From Pigoraptor vietnamica (taxonomy: Eukaryota > Opisthokonta > Filasterea): DNA of 20,944 bases. The position numbers were made by a program, and so were the translations under genes. Position 1 is the first letter of the stretch; each line of letters begins with the position of its first letter. The notes beneath the pieces were generated by a model. It searched no databases, was not told where the DNA came from, and was given only the letters and a program-made list of their open reading frames with translations. This document shows, piece after piece, positions 1 to 8,407 of this stretch. The DNA lies in contig CALSCQ010001734.1 in assembly GCA_943704525.1 (NCBI GenBank), forward strand, positions 1 to 20,944, in the 5' to 3' direction.

Positions 1-57
1 CAAAAAAAAAACGTGAGTGTGACGTGGGTCGAACGACCGTCACGTGACCATGCTCAC

Positions 58-402
58 CCTGCACAGCACGATTCCAGTCGCCGCGCCACTTGTCGGCGAT
101 GGGCACTGCATTCTCCAGAACGACGTCGTTCGGCACATTCATGCGCGTGATCGGCGCCGTGTCGAACACCTCGACCGATTCTCCGGCGGCGGGCTTGGGG
201 ATGGCCGAGTTTGGCACCTGATCCCGCCGCCGCTCGCGCACCACGGGCGACGAGAGGTCCACGTCGTGCATCTCGCTGAGCAGCTGTAGCTTGCGAAGCT
301 CCTGCTGCTGCTGGCGGAGGGTGCCCGAACGGTGTCGTGCGGGCGTGCGCGGCGTGGAGGGGGACACGCGCGTCGACGACTGCCGCAGGCGCAGCCGCAT
401 CT
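58..402 (-). CDS. Partial unrecognised protein, exon running off the left edge
   Basis: A minus-strand reading frame is open from about 402 down to a good donor (CAGG|GTGAGC) at 58/57, so the rest of the gene lies beyond the left edge. The frame begins with ATG near position 400 (Met-Arg-Leu-Arg-Leu-Arg-Gln) and stays open about 40 nt further upstream to a stop. It may therefore be either the first exon or an internal exon using the AG just before it (GCGCAG|AAAATG). The peptide starts with a basic Ser/Thr/Pro-rich stretch (VSPSTPRTPARHRSG), then a Gln-rich helix (LRQQQQELRKLQLL), then a charged segment ending DKWRGDWNRAVQ. The composition suggests a nuclear or regulatory protein, but I recognise no family. 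Two other frames overlap. I prefer this one because its codon usage and residue mix look coding and it ends at a donor. Confidence 0.45.
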
Positions 403-1267
403 CATTTTCTGCGCATCGCGAACAGAGGCAGAGAGATGATCAGAACAAGATTAGCGCTTGCTGAACTCAACAAGCAACTGGGCATATGCCAAAAAAGCTT
501 CTCAATTCTGAATGTATCGTGTCCACCGTAACCCACCTGCCGCCATCCGCCCCCCGGCGCGGCGCTCCAACGCTTGCATACCCGCGTCGTCAATGTCAAT
601 GGAATTGTGTACTTCGGGCTTCGCCAAGAAGGAACCCATTCAACCTCGGCGCGCAATACTACGGACAAGGACGGCCCGCACAAGCGCAATGTGCGCCGCG
701 AAGGACCATCTGCCAGTCCTTGGGCCGTGCGTAAGCGGATGAAAACTGGGCGATGCGACGGCCCCGAGTGCGCAAGAGCGCTGTTCCAACGAATCTTAGG
801 AAGGCAGCAAACGCGACGTAGTTCCAAGAAGACAAGGACCGTGCCGGCAATCACGCACACTGGGACACGGCAGCCACGTGCATCAGTGAGTGACTCGAGC
901 TGACCAAATCGGATCCCGATTAACGACGACTCACACTCTGAAACCCACACAGTCACCGAGGGCAGTACAAATCGCGAGACGATGAGTGTCAGTGCTGCCG
1001 TTGACAGTGTCTAATAGGCAAGCGCGTGACAGTGAGACGCAGCACGCAGTCACACACACACACGTACACACACAAAGCGAGTTTCAAAACTCCATTTGAA
1101 AATGCGCCGTGTGAAAAATAATTGCGCTCACTATGGACTAAGTATGGGAAACGATTTCAAAATAAATGGGCGACAACGCCACCGATTGTCACGTGAGATG
1201 TCCGGATGCCTTGGCGAAATTTCGCAAACGGGTCATGTTACTTTGTTACTCAGTTTACTCCCACGGG
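403..1267. other. Intergenic gap between two minus-strand genes
   Basis: This interval separates the 3' end of the histidine kinase (stop at 1268) from the partial gene on the left. It should hold the kinase 3' UTR and the promoter of the next gene. A 184-codon open frame exists on the minus strand (402-956), but its peptide is Ser/Leu/Arg/Cys-rich without domain-like patterning, and I do not call it a gene. A short CA tract lies at 1051-1076. The stretch around 1080-1180 is less GC-rich than the flanking coding DNA. No RNA gene is seen. Confidence 0.5.
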
Positions 1268-2992
1268 TCAAATGTTGTCGAGGCGATCGACGCTAGTCGC
1301 CGGCGACTGAAGCCCCAAACTTCCCATCGTCGTCGTGGATGTGACCGCCTGCAGCGTGGCACGTCGTCCCTGTTCTCTCGACAACCTCCCCGTTTTCGGG
1401 TCCGTGAAGCGCTTGAGTGCGTGCGCGATGTGCTCGCGGCGCACAGGCTTGCTGGCGACCGTGTCCATTCCCGCCTGTTCGCACGCACGCACGTCGTCGG
1501 GCGTAACATCTGCAGTGATCCCGATGATAACCACGTTGGGCGAGGTGGCGTGCGTGCTTGTGTCGAGAGGGAAGGCGCGAATGGACGACGATGCCTCGCG
1601 CCCGTCCATCACTGGCATTTGCACGTCGATTAGCACGCCATCGAAGCACTCCCTTCGCGCGGCGTCAACCGCCTGCAACCCGTCGTCCGCAGTGACGACA
1701 GTGTGACCGAGCACCTCGAGGTGCCGCTTCAATACCACCCTGTTCACGGCGACATCGTCCACGACGAGCAGCTGCAGCTGCACGGGGCGAGCGACATGGG
1801 GCAACGAGGCCACCGAATCGCCCGTGTTCTCCGACGACGACGTGCGCTCATCAACCGCGCTCGTGGGCTCTCCACCCGCGCTGCGACACGAAGACAGAAA
1901 CGCGCCGGATACCTCGCGGGAAGCAGGCTGGTGCTCTGGCATCACGAGCACCTCGACGTTTCCCTCGATATCGGCGTTTGGCGTGAGCGTAGCGTCCTCC
2001 ATCGCCGCCAGCGCTTCTTCGCGCACGATCGGCAACTCGAACCAAAACGTGGCACCGTCGCCAAACTGCGACTCGAATCCCACCGAGCCACCCATCGCCC
2101 TTGCGAGTCGATCGCAGAGAAACAGCCCCAGACCCGCCCGCGCCACGCCGCCCTCCGCGGCCCCCGCGGTCAACGACCACGGCGCAAAGATGTACGGGCG
2201 TTCGTCGTCGTGGACGCCACGTCCGGTGTCTCGCACGCTGAATCGAATGTTGCCGTTCTCGTTGCACGGAGCGCACTCGACGACGATTTCGCCCTTGTCA
2301 GTGAATTTGGCGGCATTTGATAAATAATTGAGGAGGAGCTGCTTCAGGCGATCCTCGTCAGCGACGACGCGAAAGCTCGGCGGGCAGTTGACGCTCAGTT
2401 CCACTCCGTCGTTGAGCTTCGGTCGCACCATACGCACGACGTCTCCGATCACCGAATCGACCTCGAGCTCGCGCGGAGAGAGGACGAGGTGGCCTTCCTC
2501 GATCTTGCGAATGTCCTACGGGTGAGTATGAGCCAGCGTCAGTGCTTAATAACCTTGTGCCCGTCCAGACACATTCGAGGGGGAGGAGGAGGAGGAGGAG
2601 GGAGAGAGCGTGTGTCGTAGAATGGCTTGGGTATCCCCACGATGCACTCACAAGTACATCATTCACGACGCTCAGGATGAGCTGGCCGCACTCTTGCGCC
2701 GTGCGAATGTCAACCGCGAGATCGCCGAGGGGCTTCTGCAGCGACGCAGCATCCGGGGCGTCGTCCTTCGCACCGACTCCCATTATGCGCCTCAGTTCGA
2801 CGACAGATACATCCAAGAGGCCCATGACAAGGGACAGTGCGTTGAGTGGGTTGCGAATGCCTTGGGGGAGGGTGTGTAAGAACGAAGGTGCATTCATACT
2901 CGCACACATCCGCGTGCACTCTACCACGTAATGCACACACGCAAGACACACACACACACAAACACACACAACACACACGCACGCACACACGC

Positions 2993-3025
<33 letters not shown>

Positions 3026-4575
3026 CACACACACATGCACGCACGGACCGACTAACCGATGCACACAGAAACACAAACACAATCTCACCCACGCGCGCAC
3101 ATGAACCCACCATGGTTGACGTATGTGAACATGTCGTGCGCAAGTTGCTGCCCACGGAGCTCCTCGTCCCGCGCCTGCGCGACCGCATTCTGTCGCTCCG
3201 TCGAGGCGTGCGACACCTTCGCCGCAAGGCACGTCGCTGCACACGCGAGGACGCCGCCCACAGTAAACGACGCAATGATGACGGTCGGATAGGTACTCCG
3301 GTGCCAGCTCACGATGGCGGGGGTCGGCGTGCACATCAACAACCATTTACGACCGGCATATTCGGCGTCGAGCGTCACAACAACGCCCTCCGGCGCCAAT
3401 TTTCGTATGTAGTCCGCGTCCACAGTTTGTCCGAGCGCGTATGGAAAGCGCGACGGCCAGACGAACACGTCAAACGCACTCGCGCCGCCGACGACGCCGA
3501 CGTCCGCGACAACCGCGTCCACGTACTGTCGCTCGACCGCACGTCTCACCTGGTACTCCGTGGGGCCAACGGGCTCCGCAACATGCTGAGTGGCATTCGT
3601 GTTCGCGTCGCAACCGAGCGCGTCGCACATGCTGCCGCGCAGCGCGCGACTCGCGTTAAAGCACACGTACCCAAAGCCACGCAGCCGATTCCTTCGCTCG
3701 TCGACTGTCGGCGGGACGCCCGCCCCGCCATAATACGGCACGAAGAGCCCGACGACGCCGTTGCCCCGAGCCGTGGGCGCCTCAGAAAAGAATGGCCTCC
3801 CGCCACCCTCGCTGCCACCGTCGACCGCCGTCCACAGCGCATGGCCGTCGAGAGGGAGAAAATCGAGCCCCGGGACTATAATGTGCGCGGGCACGTCGCT
3901 CTCGCCAATGGCGGACGCAAACTCGATGGGGAAGTAGACGCTGCGCGGGGACGCTCGGTGGAGGCCGGTCGAGGTGATGTCGAGGATCGACGCATTCACG
4001 CGCTCCTCAAACGACGCGCGGGTCGCGTTCGTCACCACCGGAATCCACAGCAACTGCTCGATTCCCGACATCTGCTGCACCTGCCGCGAAACACCCGACG
4101 TCCACATTCTCATGGCGAGCGCGAAATGGGCGGCGGACGGCGTCGAGTTTGTGCCGCCGTAGAACGTTGCTTGCAGCGCATCCACGATATTCCGCGCAGA
4201 GGAGACGAGGGCGTTGAGATCCGACAGGAGCAGCGTGCACCCGAACAGCGTCTCGCGCTTGATGGTGTTGTTTTCGCCGTCAATCACGTGCTGGCGCAGG
4301 AAGATGCCAGTGATGGTCCCGCCGATAATCCATAGCACGCAGAGCACGACAACCGACGCCGTCACCCACTCCGGCAGCCACGCCGGTCTTCGCCCAGACG
4401 GACATTGCGCGGACGTGGCCCTTGCGGCGTTACCCTGCAGCCGCCGCCACCCTCCGCGTGACTGCGGATGGGATGAAGGAGCTGCCGCGGCCGGCGTCCC
4501 ATTTACGCTGTCTCGACGCTCAGTCTCCGCCGGCGCGGGCGGTCGCGCGACATTGGCCACATCGACGTCCTCCAT
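1268..4575 (-). CDS. Hybrid histidine kinase with CHASE-like sensor and receiver domain
   Basis: Membrane sensor kinase that autophosphorylates on His and passes the phosphate to its own receiver Asp. Exons on the minus strand are 4575-3111, 2860-2652 and 2515-1268. The phases agree and give 973 aa. An in-frame TAG sits directly before the ATG. Residues 71-92 and about 431-452 are membrane helices around a roughly 335-aa extracellular region with CHASE-type patterning (IEQLLWIPVV, then a Phe-Glu-Glu segment, then a TG-rich mid part and GLFVPYY). The H-box is NHGIRNPLNAL with phospho-acceptor His488. The ATPase has an N-box (N621/N625), G1 D654-T-G-R-G and G2 GLGLF (686-690). The receiver (about 805-930) has DD811-812, phospho-Asp855 in LIDVQMPVMDG, Thr892 and Lys914. 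The residue after His488 is Gly rather than the usual Glu/Asp. No HAMP or PAS domain is seen, and no separate HPt protein is visible in the window. Ligand unknown. Confidence 0.92.
2861..3110 (-). repeat. TG-rich intron splitting the kinase H-box
   Basis: This is the 250-nt first intron of the histidine kinase. On the sense strand it begins GTGGGTTCATGTG and ends CCCCCAAG. About 2936-3040 is a near-continuous TG/TGCG microsatellite on the sense strand (CA on the given strand). The splice junction falls directly after the phospho-acceptor His codon, so the H-box is assembled only by splicing. Confidence 0.8.
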
Positions 4576-5243
4576 CTATGACAGGAGCGCGACGAAGTAT
4601 GCGCTTACCATGCCGAGATGGCATGCGCGCACATGGCTACACACAGGGTTGCTACCGCAGCCAAAGGAACGGCCGAACCGTCCGCGGGGGACTGGATGCA
4701 CCCGGCCCTCGAAACAGATGTCGGAGGGTTTTTCGCTGTGTCACACAAACGAAATGAGAACGAGGGGACGCAATCAGTAGAAGCTACCACGGCGCAACTT
4801 CGAATGTGGCCCCTTGTGTTGATGCGCGCGAGGTGAGCGAATTGAAGCTTCGCAAAAGGAGTGCACTCAGACACTGAGTGCTGCGAAGTCGACAGAAACA
4901 GAATCGGGGAAACGCCTTGCCGCACCACTGACAGCGGAATATTCTATATTAGGATTATTGAGGGTTGAAGTTTACTTAATAAGGATAATGGCTGAGGTAA
5001 AAGACTAATTATTGCTTCCCTCTATCTATATATGTATATTAATATTACTTATATCCATATACAAAGAAAATGTCCCGATAAATGCTAACTATGGAATTGT
5101 TGGCCCTTGCCGAAGCGCATGCGCACGCGAAAAGGCATACCTTTGTCACAACAAGCACGAGAGTGTCCAAGAAATTCGAGCAAAATAGAGTGAAACGTTA
5201 ATCTTTCGATCGACAGCAGCCGCAAGGGGCGGTGTTGGGGAGG
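4576..5243. promoter_or_regulatory. Divergent promoter region with an AT-rich island
   Basis: These 668 bases lie between the start codons of the histidine kinase (leftward) and RPB3 (rightward), so both promoters should be here. About 4938-5085 is strikingly AT-rich compared with everything around it, with TATA-like runs (for example CTATATATGTATATTAATAT near 5027). The remainder is GC-rich with only short, unconvincing open frames. I can name no specific factor site. The promoter assignment is inferred from gene orientation and composition. Confidence 0.4.
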
Positions 5244-6498
5244 ATGCCGCACCCGCAGGACGGCGGTCCGCGCGTGGAGATTACGCACCTCGACCATGAG
5301 TTTTGCAGCCTTGTTATGTCGGGGATGGACCTCAGGTGCGTGCGCGTGTGCCACTGCCGCGTGTGCATCTTTGTGAATGGTGCAATAACCGCCCGGAACT
5401 CGTTGTCATTAGTACGTGCGTTGCATAAGTAGTTTCGGTGCCTGTGTTGGGACACGTGCTACGTTAGCGCTCATTCCCTCTATCGCACACGTGCACAGCA
5501 TGGCGAACAGCATCCGACGCGTGTGCATGGCCGAAGTGCCGACGATGGCGATCGATCTCGTCGAAATTGAGGAGAATTCGTCCGTTCTCCACGACGAGTT
5601 CATCTCGCACCGCCTCGGCCTCATTCCCCTCACGAGTGGGACAGCGGACGAGTATAACTACACGCGCGATTGCGACTGCGAAGAGTATTGCCCGCGGTGC
5701 GCCGTCGTGTTCGTTCTCGACAAGGCCAACACGTCCCCGCACACGATGCTCGTGACGAGCCGCGATTTGGTGGTGCATCCCGAGTACGCCGACTCGAAAG
5801 TGCGGCCGGTGAGTGGAAAATGATCGAGAGAGAGAGAGAGAGTGTGTGTGTGTGTGTGTGTGTGTCTGTGTGTCTGTGTGCGCGTGCGTGTGTGTGTGCG
5901 CGCGTGTGTACGTGGGTGTATATGGTGTGGTAGTGCTGGAGGTAATGGTGGGGGGAGAGTATGGGGGAATAGTACTTGCGCGGAGTGCACGCGCAACATG
6001 CGCCTTTTGCCGTCCGTCCACGCCTGACCGCCACCCGTCGCACAGATTTCCGGTTTCACTCACGAGGGCGACGAGGTCCCCTCGGACATTCTTCTCGCCA
6101 AGCTGGCGCAGTACCAGGCCATTCGCCTTATTGCGATAGCAAAGAAGGGCATTGGGAAGGAGCACGCAAAGTGGAACCCCACGTGCGGCATCGCGTTTGA
6201 GTACGACCCCGACAACGCCCTCAGGCACACGGTGTTCCCGGACGCCCGCGAGTGGCCCAAGAGCCGCTTCTCGGCAACCAGGCGCGCGGAGGCCCCTGAC
6301 GAGCCGATGATCGAGGCGCCTTATGATATGGACGGCACGCCGGACAAGTACTACATGACGGTGGAGGCGACGGGTGCGCTGCCGCCCGCGACGATCATGG
6401 TACTCGCGCTCAAGAATTTGAACCAAAAGCTGAACGATCTCATGGTGCAGATTGGGGAGGAGACGCGGCCGATGGCACACGACTCGCAGTGGCAATAG
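5244..6498 (+). CDS. RPB3: RNA polymerase II subunit RPB3
   Basis: Third largest subunit of RNA polymerase II. With RPB11 it forms the alpha-like heterodimer that nucleates polymerase assembly in the nucleus. Exons are 5244-5335, 5499-5808 and 6046-6498 and give 284 aa, close to the usual 270-320. The first ATG gives [16 protein letters not shown], matching the family's short N-terminus. Across the first splice the conserved N-terminal motif reads MANSIRRV, followed by [18 protein letters not shown]. Four Cys (89, 91, 95, 98; [10 protein letters not shown]) form the zinc site typical of RPB3. Exon 3 carries the very conserved [13 protein letters not shown] and [12 protein letters not shown] stretches. 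The C-terminal helix ends DSQWQ. Donors are GTGCGT and GTGAGT, acceptors GCACAG and CACAG. The family is certain, and RPB3 is favoured over the AC40 paralogue by the zinc loop and the KEHAKWNP region. Confidence 0.95.
5809..6045 (+). repeat. TG microsatellite in RPB3 intron 2
   Basis: This 237-nt intron opens GTGAGTGG. After an AG run (about 5827-5841) it contains a TG/TGCG/TGTC microsatellite to about 5910, then a GGT-rich stretch, and ends at CGCACAG. The repeat is on the sense strand, as in most other introns in this window. Confidence 0.8.
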
Positions 6499-6508
6499 TG
6501 GCTGTGTC

Positions 6509-6632
6509 TGCGTGCGTCTGTGCGTTTGGCGCGTCGCGCGTTGCGTGCGTTTGCTGCGTTTGCCTGCGTGCGTACTGAAGTGAATTGGTTATCAGCGAGG
6601 CATGTGTGCATCTCTCTTGGGCTGTGATCAAG
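6509..6632 (+). repeat. Diverged direct repeat, copy A (just after RPB3)
   Basis: About 125 bp beginning some ten bases after the RPB3 stop align by eye with 8022-8145. Shared blocks include TGCGTCGCGCGTTGCGT-like sequence, GCGTTTGCCTGCG, GTGAAT-GGTTA and TCTTGGGCTGT-ATCAAG. Small indels separate the blocks. It is likely 3' UTR or downstream DNA of RPB3 that was copied, or a short dispersed element. Confidence 0.7.
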
Positions 6633-6680
6633 CACCTCTATCTGCTCGCCTTGCCCCTCTCGGCGTGTTTGCGTGCAACA

Positions 6681-6767
6681 GGGAGGACCATCCCCTCCCG
6701 TCAAGCCCCTCGGTGCCGAGATCCCCTTGATTAACAAGATACTCGCAGACGTTGCCGTCGTCGCAAC

Positions 6768-6823
<56 letters not shown>

Positions 6824-6926
6824 TGTGTGGGTGGGTGTGTGGGTGGTCGTGCGATTCGCCCTTGTGGCTGCCTGTGCGCGCCGTTCAGTGGCTCAAGGGC
6901 AGCATCAGCGCCATATACGACTGTTG
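6681..6926 (+). CDS. Two orphan exons ending in a stop, host gene unidentified
   Basis: An acceptor-like GCAACAG at 6674-6680 is followed by a coding-looking stretch (GGPSPPVKPLGAEIPLINKI, then LADVAVVAT) to 6768. A GTGCGTGTG donor then opens a TG-repeat intron (6769-6890), and an acceptor TTCAG leads into WLKGSISAIYDC and a TGA at 6924-6926. Phase is kept across the splice. The peptide is helix-like and does not look like low-complexity noise. No upstream exon or start codon in the same phase is found between the RPB3 stop and 6680, and joining it to RPB3 would break frame. It may be the 3' end of a broken gene or of a small gene with an unseen first exon. I do not recognise the family. Confidence 0.35.
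6769..6835 (+). repeat. TG dinucleotide microsatellite
   Basis: Nearly pure TG run of about 50 nt followed by TGGG variants. It sits directly after the probable GTGCGT donor of the orphan exon. Confidence 0.9.
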
Positions 6927-7033
6927 AACGTAGGGAACTTAAGCACTGACAGCGAGTGTGAGTGCACTAAGCGTCTTGCTGTTGTGGCCCACTGCGGCCG
7001 GAGACTGAGTGGGATCAAAACAAAAACAAAACG

Positions 7034-7086
<53 letters not shown>

Positions 7087-7170
7087 AAGCACAGCTCCAT
7101 TCACACCAACATCAGAGAGCGCTCTGATGCGTGGAACGGACAACTGCGGCGCAGTGACACAAAGGACCAC
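6927..7170. other. Gene-free stretch with a 51-nt poly-A run
   Basis: No coding region is seen. Positions 7034-7084 are an unbroken run of 51 A, preceded by CAAAA/ACAAAA variants. It lies between the orphan exons and the inverted repeat. The exact length is probably unstable between clones or reads. Confidence 0.8.
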
Positions 7171-7430
7171 AAGCCCATCTCAGCACTCGTGCTCTTTACA
7201 GGACCTGCCCCGGCCGGCAGTTCAGCAACAACATTGGCGACGTGGGCGGCCTCGCATTCACCCGGCACCACTGCCAACGAGGCGGCAGAAGGGACGGCAT
7301 CGCCATCCGCGACATTCGAGAGCCACTCGAGTGACCTGGTCTCGCTCGTTTCGTGCACACACGGCGTACCCCAGTTCGTGTAGTCGGCGAATATTGATAG
7401 TGTTTGTTTGTGAAATGTATCGGCGCTGGC
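7171..7430 (-). pseudogene. Left arm of an inverted repeat: gene fragment, minus strand
   Basis: Read on the minus strand, this region encodes a peptide including NWGTPCVHETSETRSLEWLS and NVADGDAVPSAAS. The same peptide with few changes is encoded on the plus strand at 7810-8014. The core match is 7171-7378, and weaker similarity extends to about 7430, next to the telomere-like tract. This copy keeps one frame through ...ANVVAELPAGAGPVK, whereas the right copy has indels there. It has no recognisable start or stop of its own and is truncated at the telomere-like tract. The protein family is not recognised. The fragment looks like one member of a duplicated, possibly subtelomeric gene family. 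Confidence 0.55.
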
Positions 7431-7442
7431 GATTGCTTCGAT

Positions 7443-7458
7443 CCTAACCCTAACCCTA
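7443..7458 (+). repeat. Interstitial telomere-like tract
   Basis: CCTAACCCTAACCCTA is two and a half units of the C-rich strand of the TTAGGG telomere repeat. It lies between the arms of the inverted repeat, about where the left arm's homology ends. The orientation matches a chromosome end that would have lain to the left. Confidence 0.7.
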
Positions 7459-7461
7459 TCC

Positions 7462-8004
7462 CCGTGGATCCGACGACAGTACAGGGGTCGGCGGGCTTGT
7501 CGGCAGCGCAGCAGAGCTTCACGATGTTGGCGCCGGTCGTCGTCAGTCCATCCTTGCGATGGGGGAGGCACTGAAGCGCCAGGGGCTGGACGAGGAACGC
7601 CTGCGGCGGCTGTTCGAGCAGTCACTGGCAGGCGCGTCGTCTTCGGTCAACCCGCCGTGGCCCGTGCAGTTGTACCTCTCCATTGGAGGAGAGAAGGACG
7701 CGAAGTTATTCACGCTCCGTGCGATCGAAGCATTCGACGGCGTCGTTGCGTCGGTGTCTGCGCCAGCGCATCCATTGCGCGAACCAACACTGTCGATGTT
7801 CGCACTACGCGAACTGGGGTCGACGCCGTGTGTGCACGAAGCGAGCGCGACCAGGGGACTCGAGTGGCTCTCGAATGTCGCGGATGGCGATGCCGTCCCT
7901 TCTGCCGCCTCCGTGACAGAGGTGCCGGGTGAAAGCGAGCCGCCCACGTCGCCAATGTTGTTGCTGAACTGCCGGGGCAGGTCCTGTAAAGAGCACGAGT
8001 GCTG
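7462..8004 (+). pseudogene. Right arm: longer copy of the duplicated gene fragment
   Basis: An open frame from ATG 7559 to TGA 8002-8004 gives 148 aa: a helical start (MGEALKRQGLDEERLRRLFE), then SVNPPWPVQLYLSIGGEKD, then the SLEWLS-like module shared with the left arm. Just upstream, in another frame, comes coding-looking SAGLSAAQQSFTMLAPVVV. A one-base indel near 7555 would join the two. Compared with the left arm, this copy also lacks one base near 7935 and four near 7975, and the frame then runs quickly to a stop. These shifts suggest a decayed gene, although the 148-aa frame could still be a small intact gene. The family is not recognised. Confidence 0.5.
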
Positions 8005-8021
8005 AGATGGGCTTTGTCCCT

Positions 8022-8145
8022 CTGTACGTCCGTGTCTGTGCGGTGCGTCGCGCGTTGCGTGTGCGTTTGCCGCGTTTGCCTGCGCGCGTGCTGAGTGAAT
8101 GGGTTAGAAGCGACGTGTGCATTTTTCTTGGGCTGTCATCAAGGG
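8022..8145 (+). repeat. Diverged direct repeat, copy B
   Basis: Second copy of the 125-bp sequence found directly after RPB3 (6509-6632). Here it abuts the outer end of the right inverted-repeat arm. The remainder to 8407 shows no gene and should include the 3' UTR of the leftward coiled-coil gene. Confidence 0.7.
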
Positions 8146-8407
8146 CCGATAGTGCATGTGTATTCGTGGGATGTGACTATTACGCAGGCGCACGCAACGC
8201 AAATGACGCACGCCGGCCGCAATCGAATTCACGATCATACATCATGTCACGGCACCCGCTCGGGTACACGGTCGCAAGTCGCAAAAAAGTGACATTCAGC
8301 ATAAATTATAGATGTTATCCATCGACCTCACCAAGTAGACAGAGACCAGGGATGCCTGCGCGTCGTTCCCACACAAACTCTGGGACACAGGCTCTCGCAC
8401 GCGCCAC

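Larger units (their letters stand above)
7171..8014. repeat. Large inverted repeat (arms 7171-7378 and 7810-8014)
   Basis: The reverse complement of 7171-7378 matches 7810-8014 with three long identical blocks. They are about 54 bases around ACTCGAGTGGCTCTCGAATG, about 33 around CGCCAATGTTGTTGCTGAAC, and about 41 ending GAGTGCTGAGATGGGCTT. Small indels (2, 1 and 4 nt) lie between them. The homology stops abruptly at 7171 and 8014. The spacer of about 430 bp holds the telomere-like tract and unique coding-like sequence. Confidence 0.9.

Noticed and set aside
402-956. 184-codon open frame on the minus strand in the left intergenic gap
   Set aside because: Peptide composition (Ser, Arg, Cys, Leu) looks random, with no motif, and it lies where a 3' UTR and promoter are expected. 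Its only possible use would be as an upstream exon of the partial gene, which I cannot support.
3112-4335. 407-codon plus-strand open frame opposite the histidine kinase
   Set aside because: It is the antisense of the CHASE region. The minus strand has clear domains, and the plus peptide is Arg/His-rich without pattern.
5464-6495. 343-codon minus-strand frame across RPB3
   Set aside because: Antisense shadow of the strongly conserved RPB3 exons and their TG intron.
6927-7084. Retroposon tail (poly-A after an upstream transcript-like segment)
   Set aside because: No target-site duplication or reverse-transcriptase or processed-gene sequence could be seen, and the upstream orphan exons still contain an intron. 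Kept only as a poly-A run.
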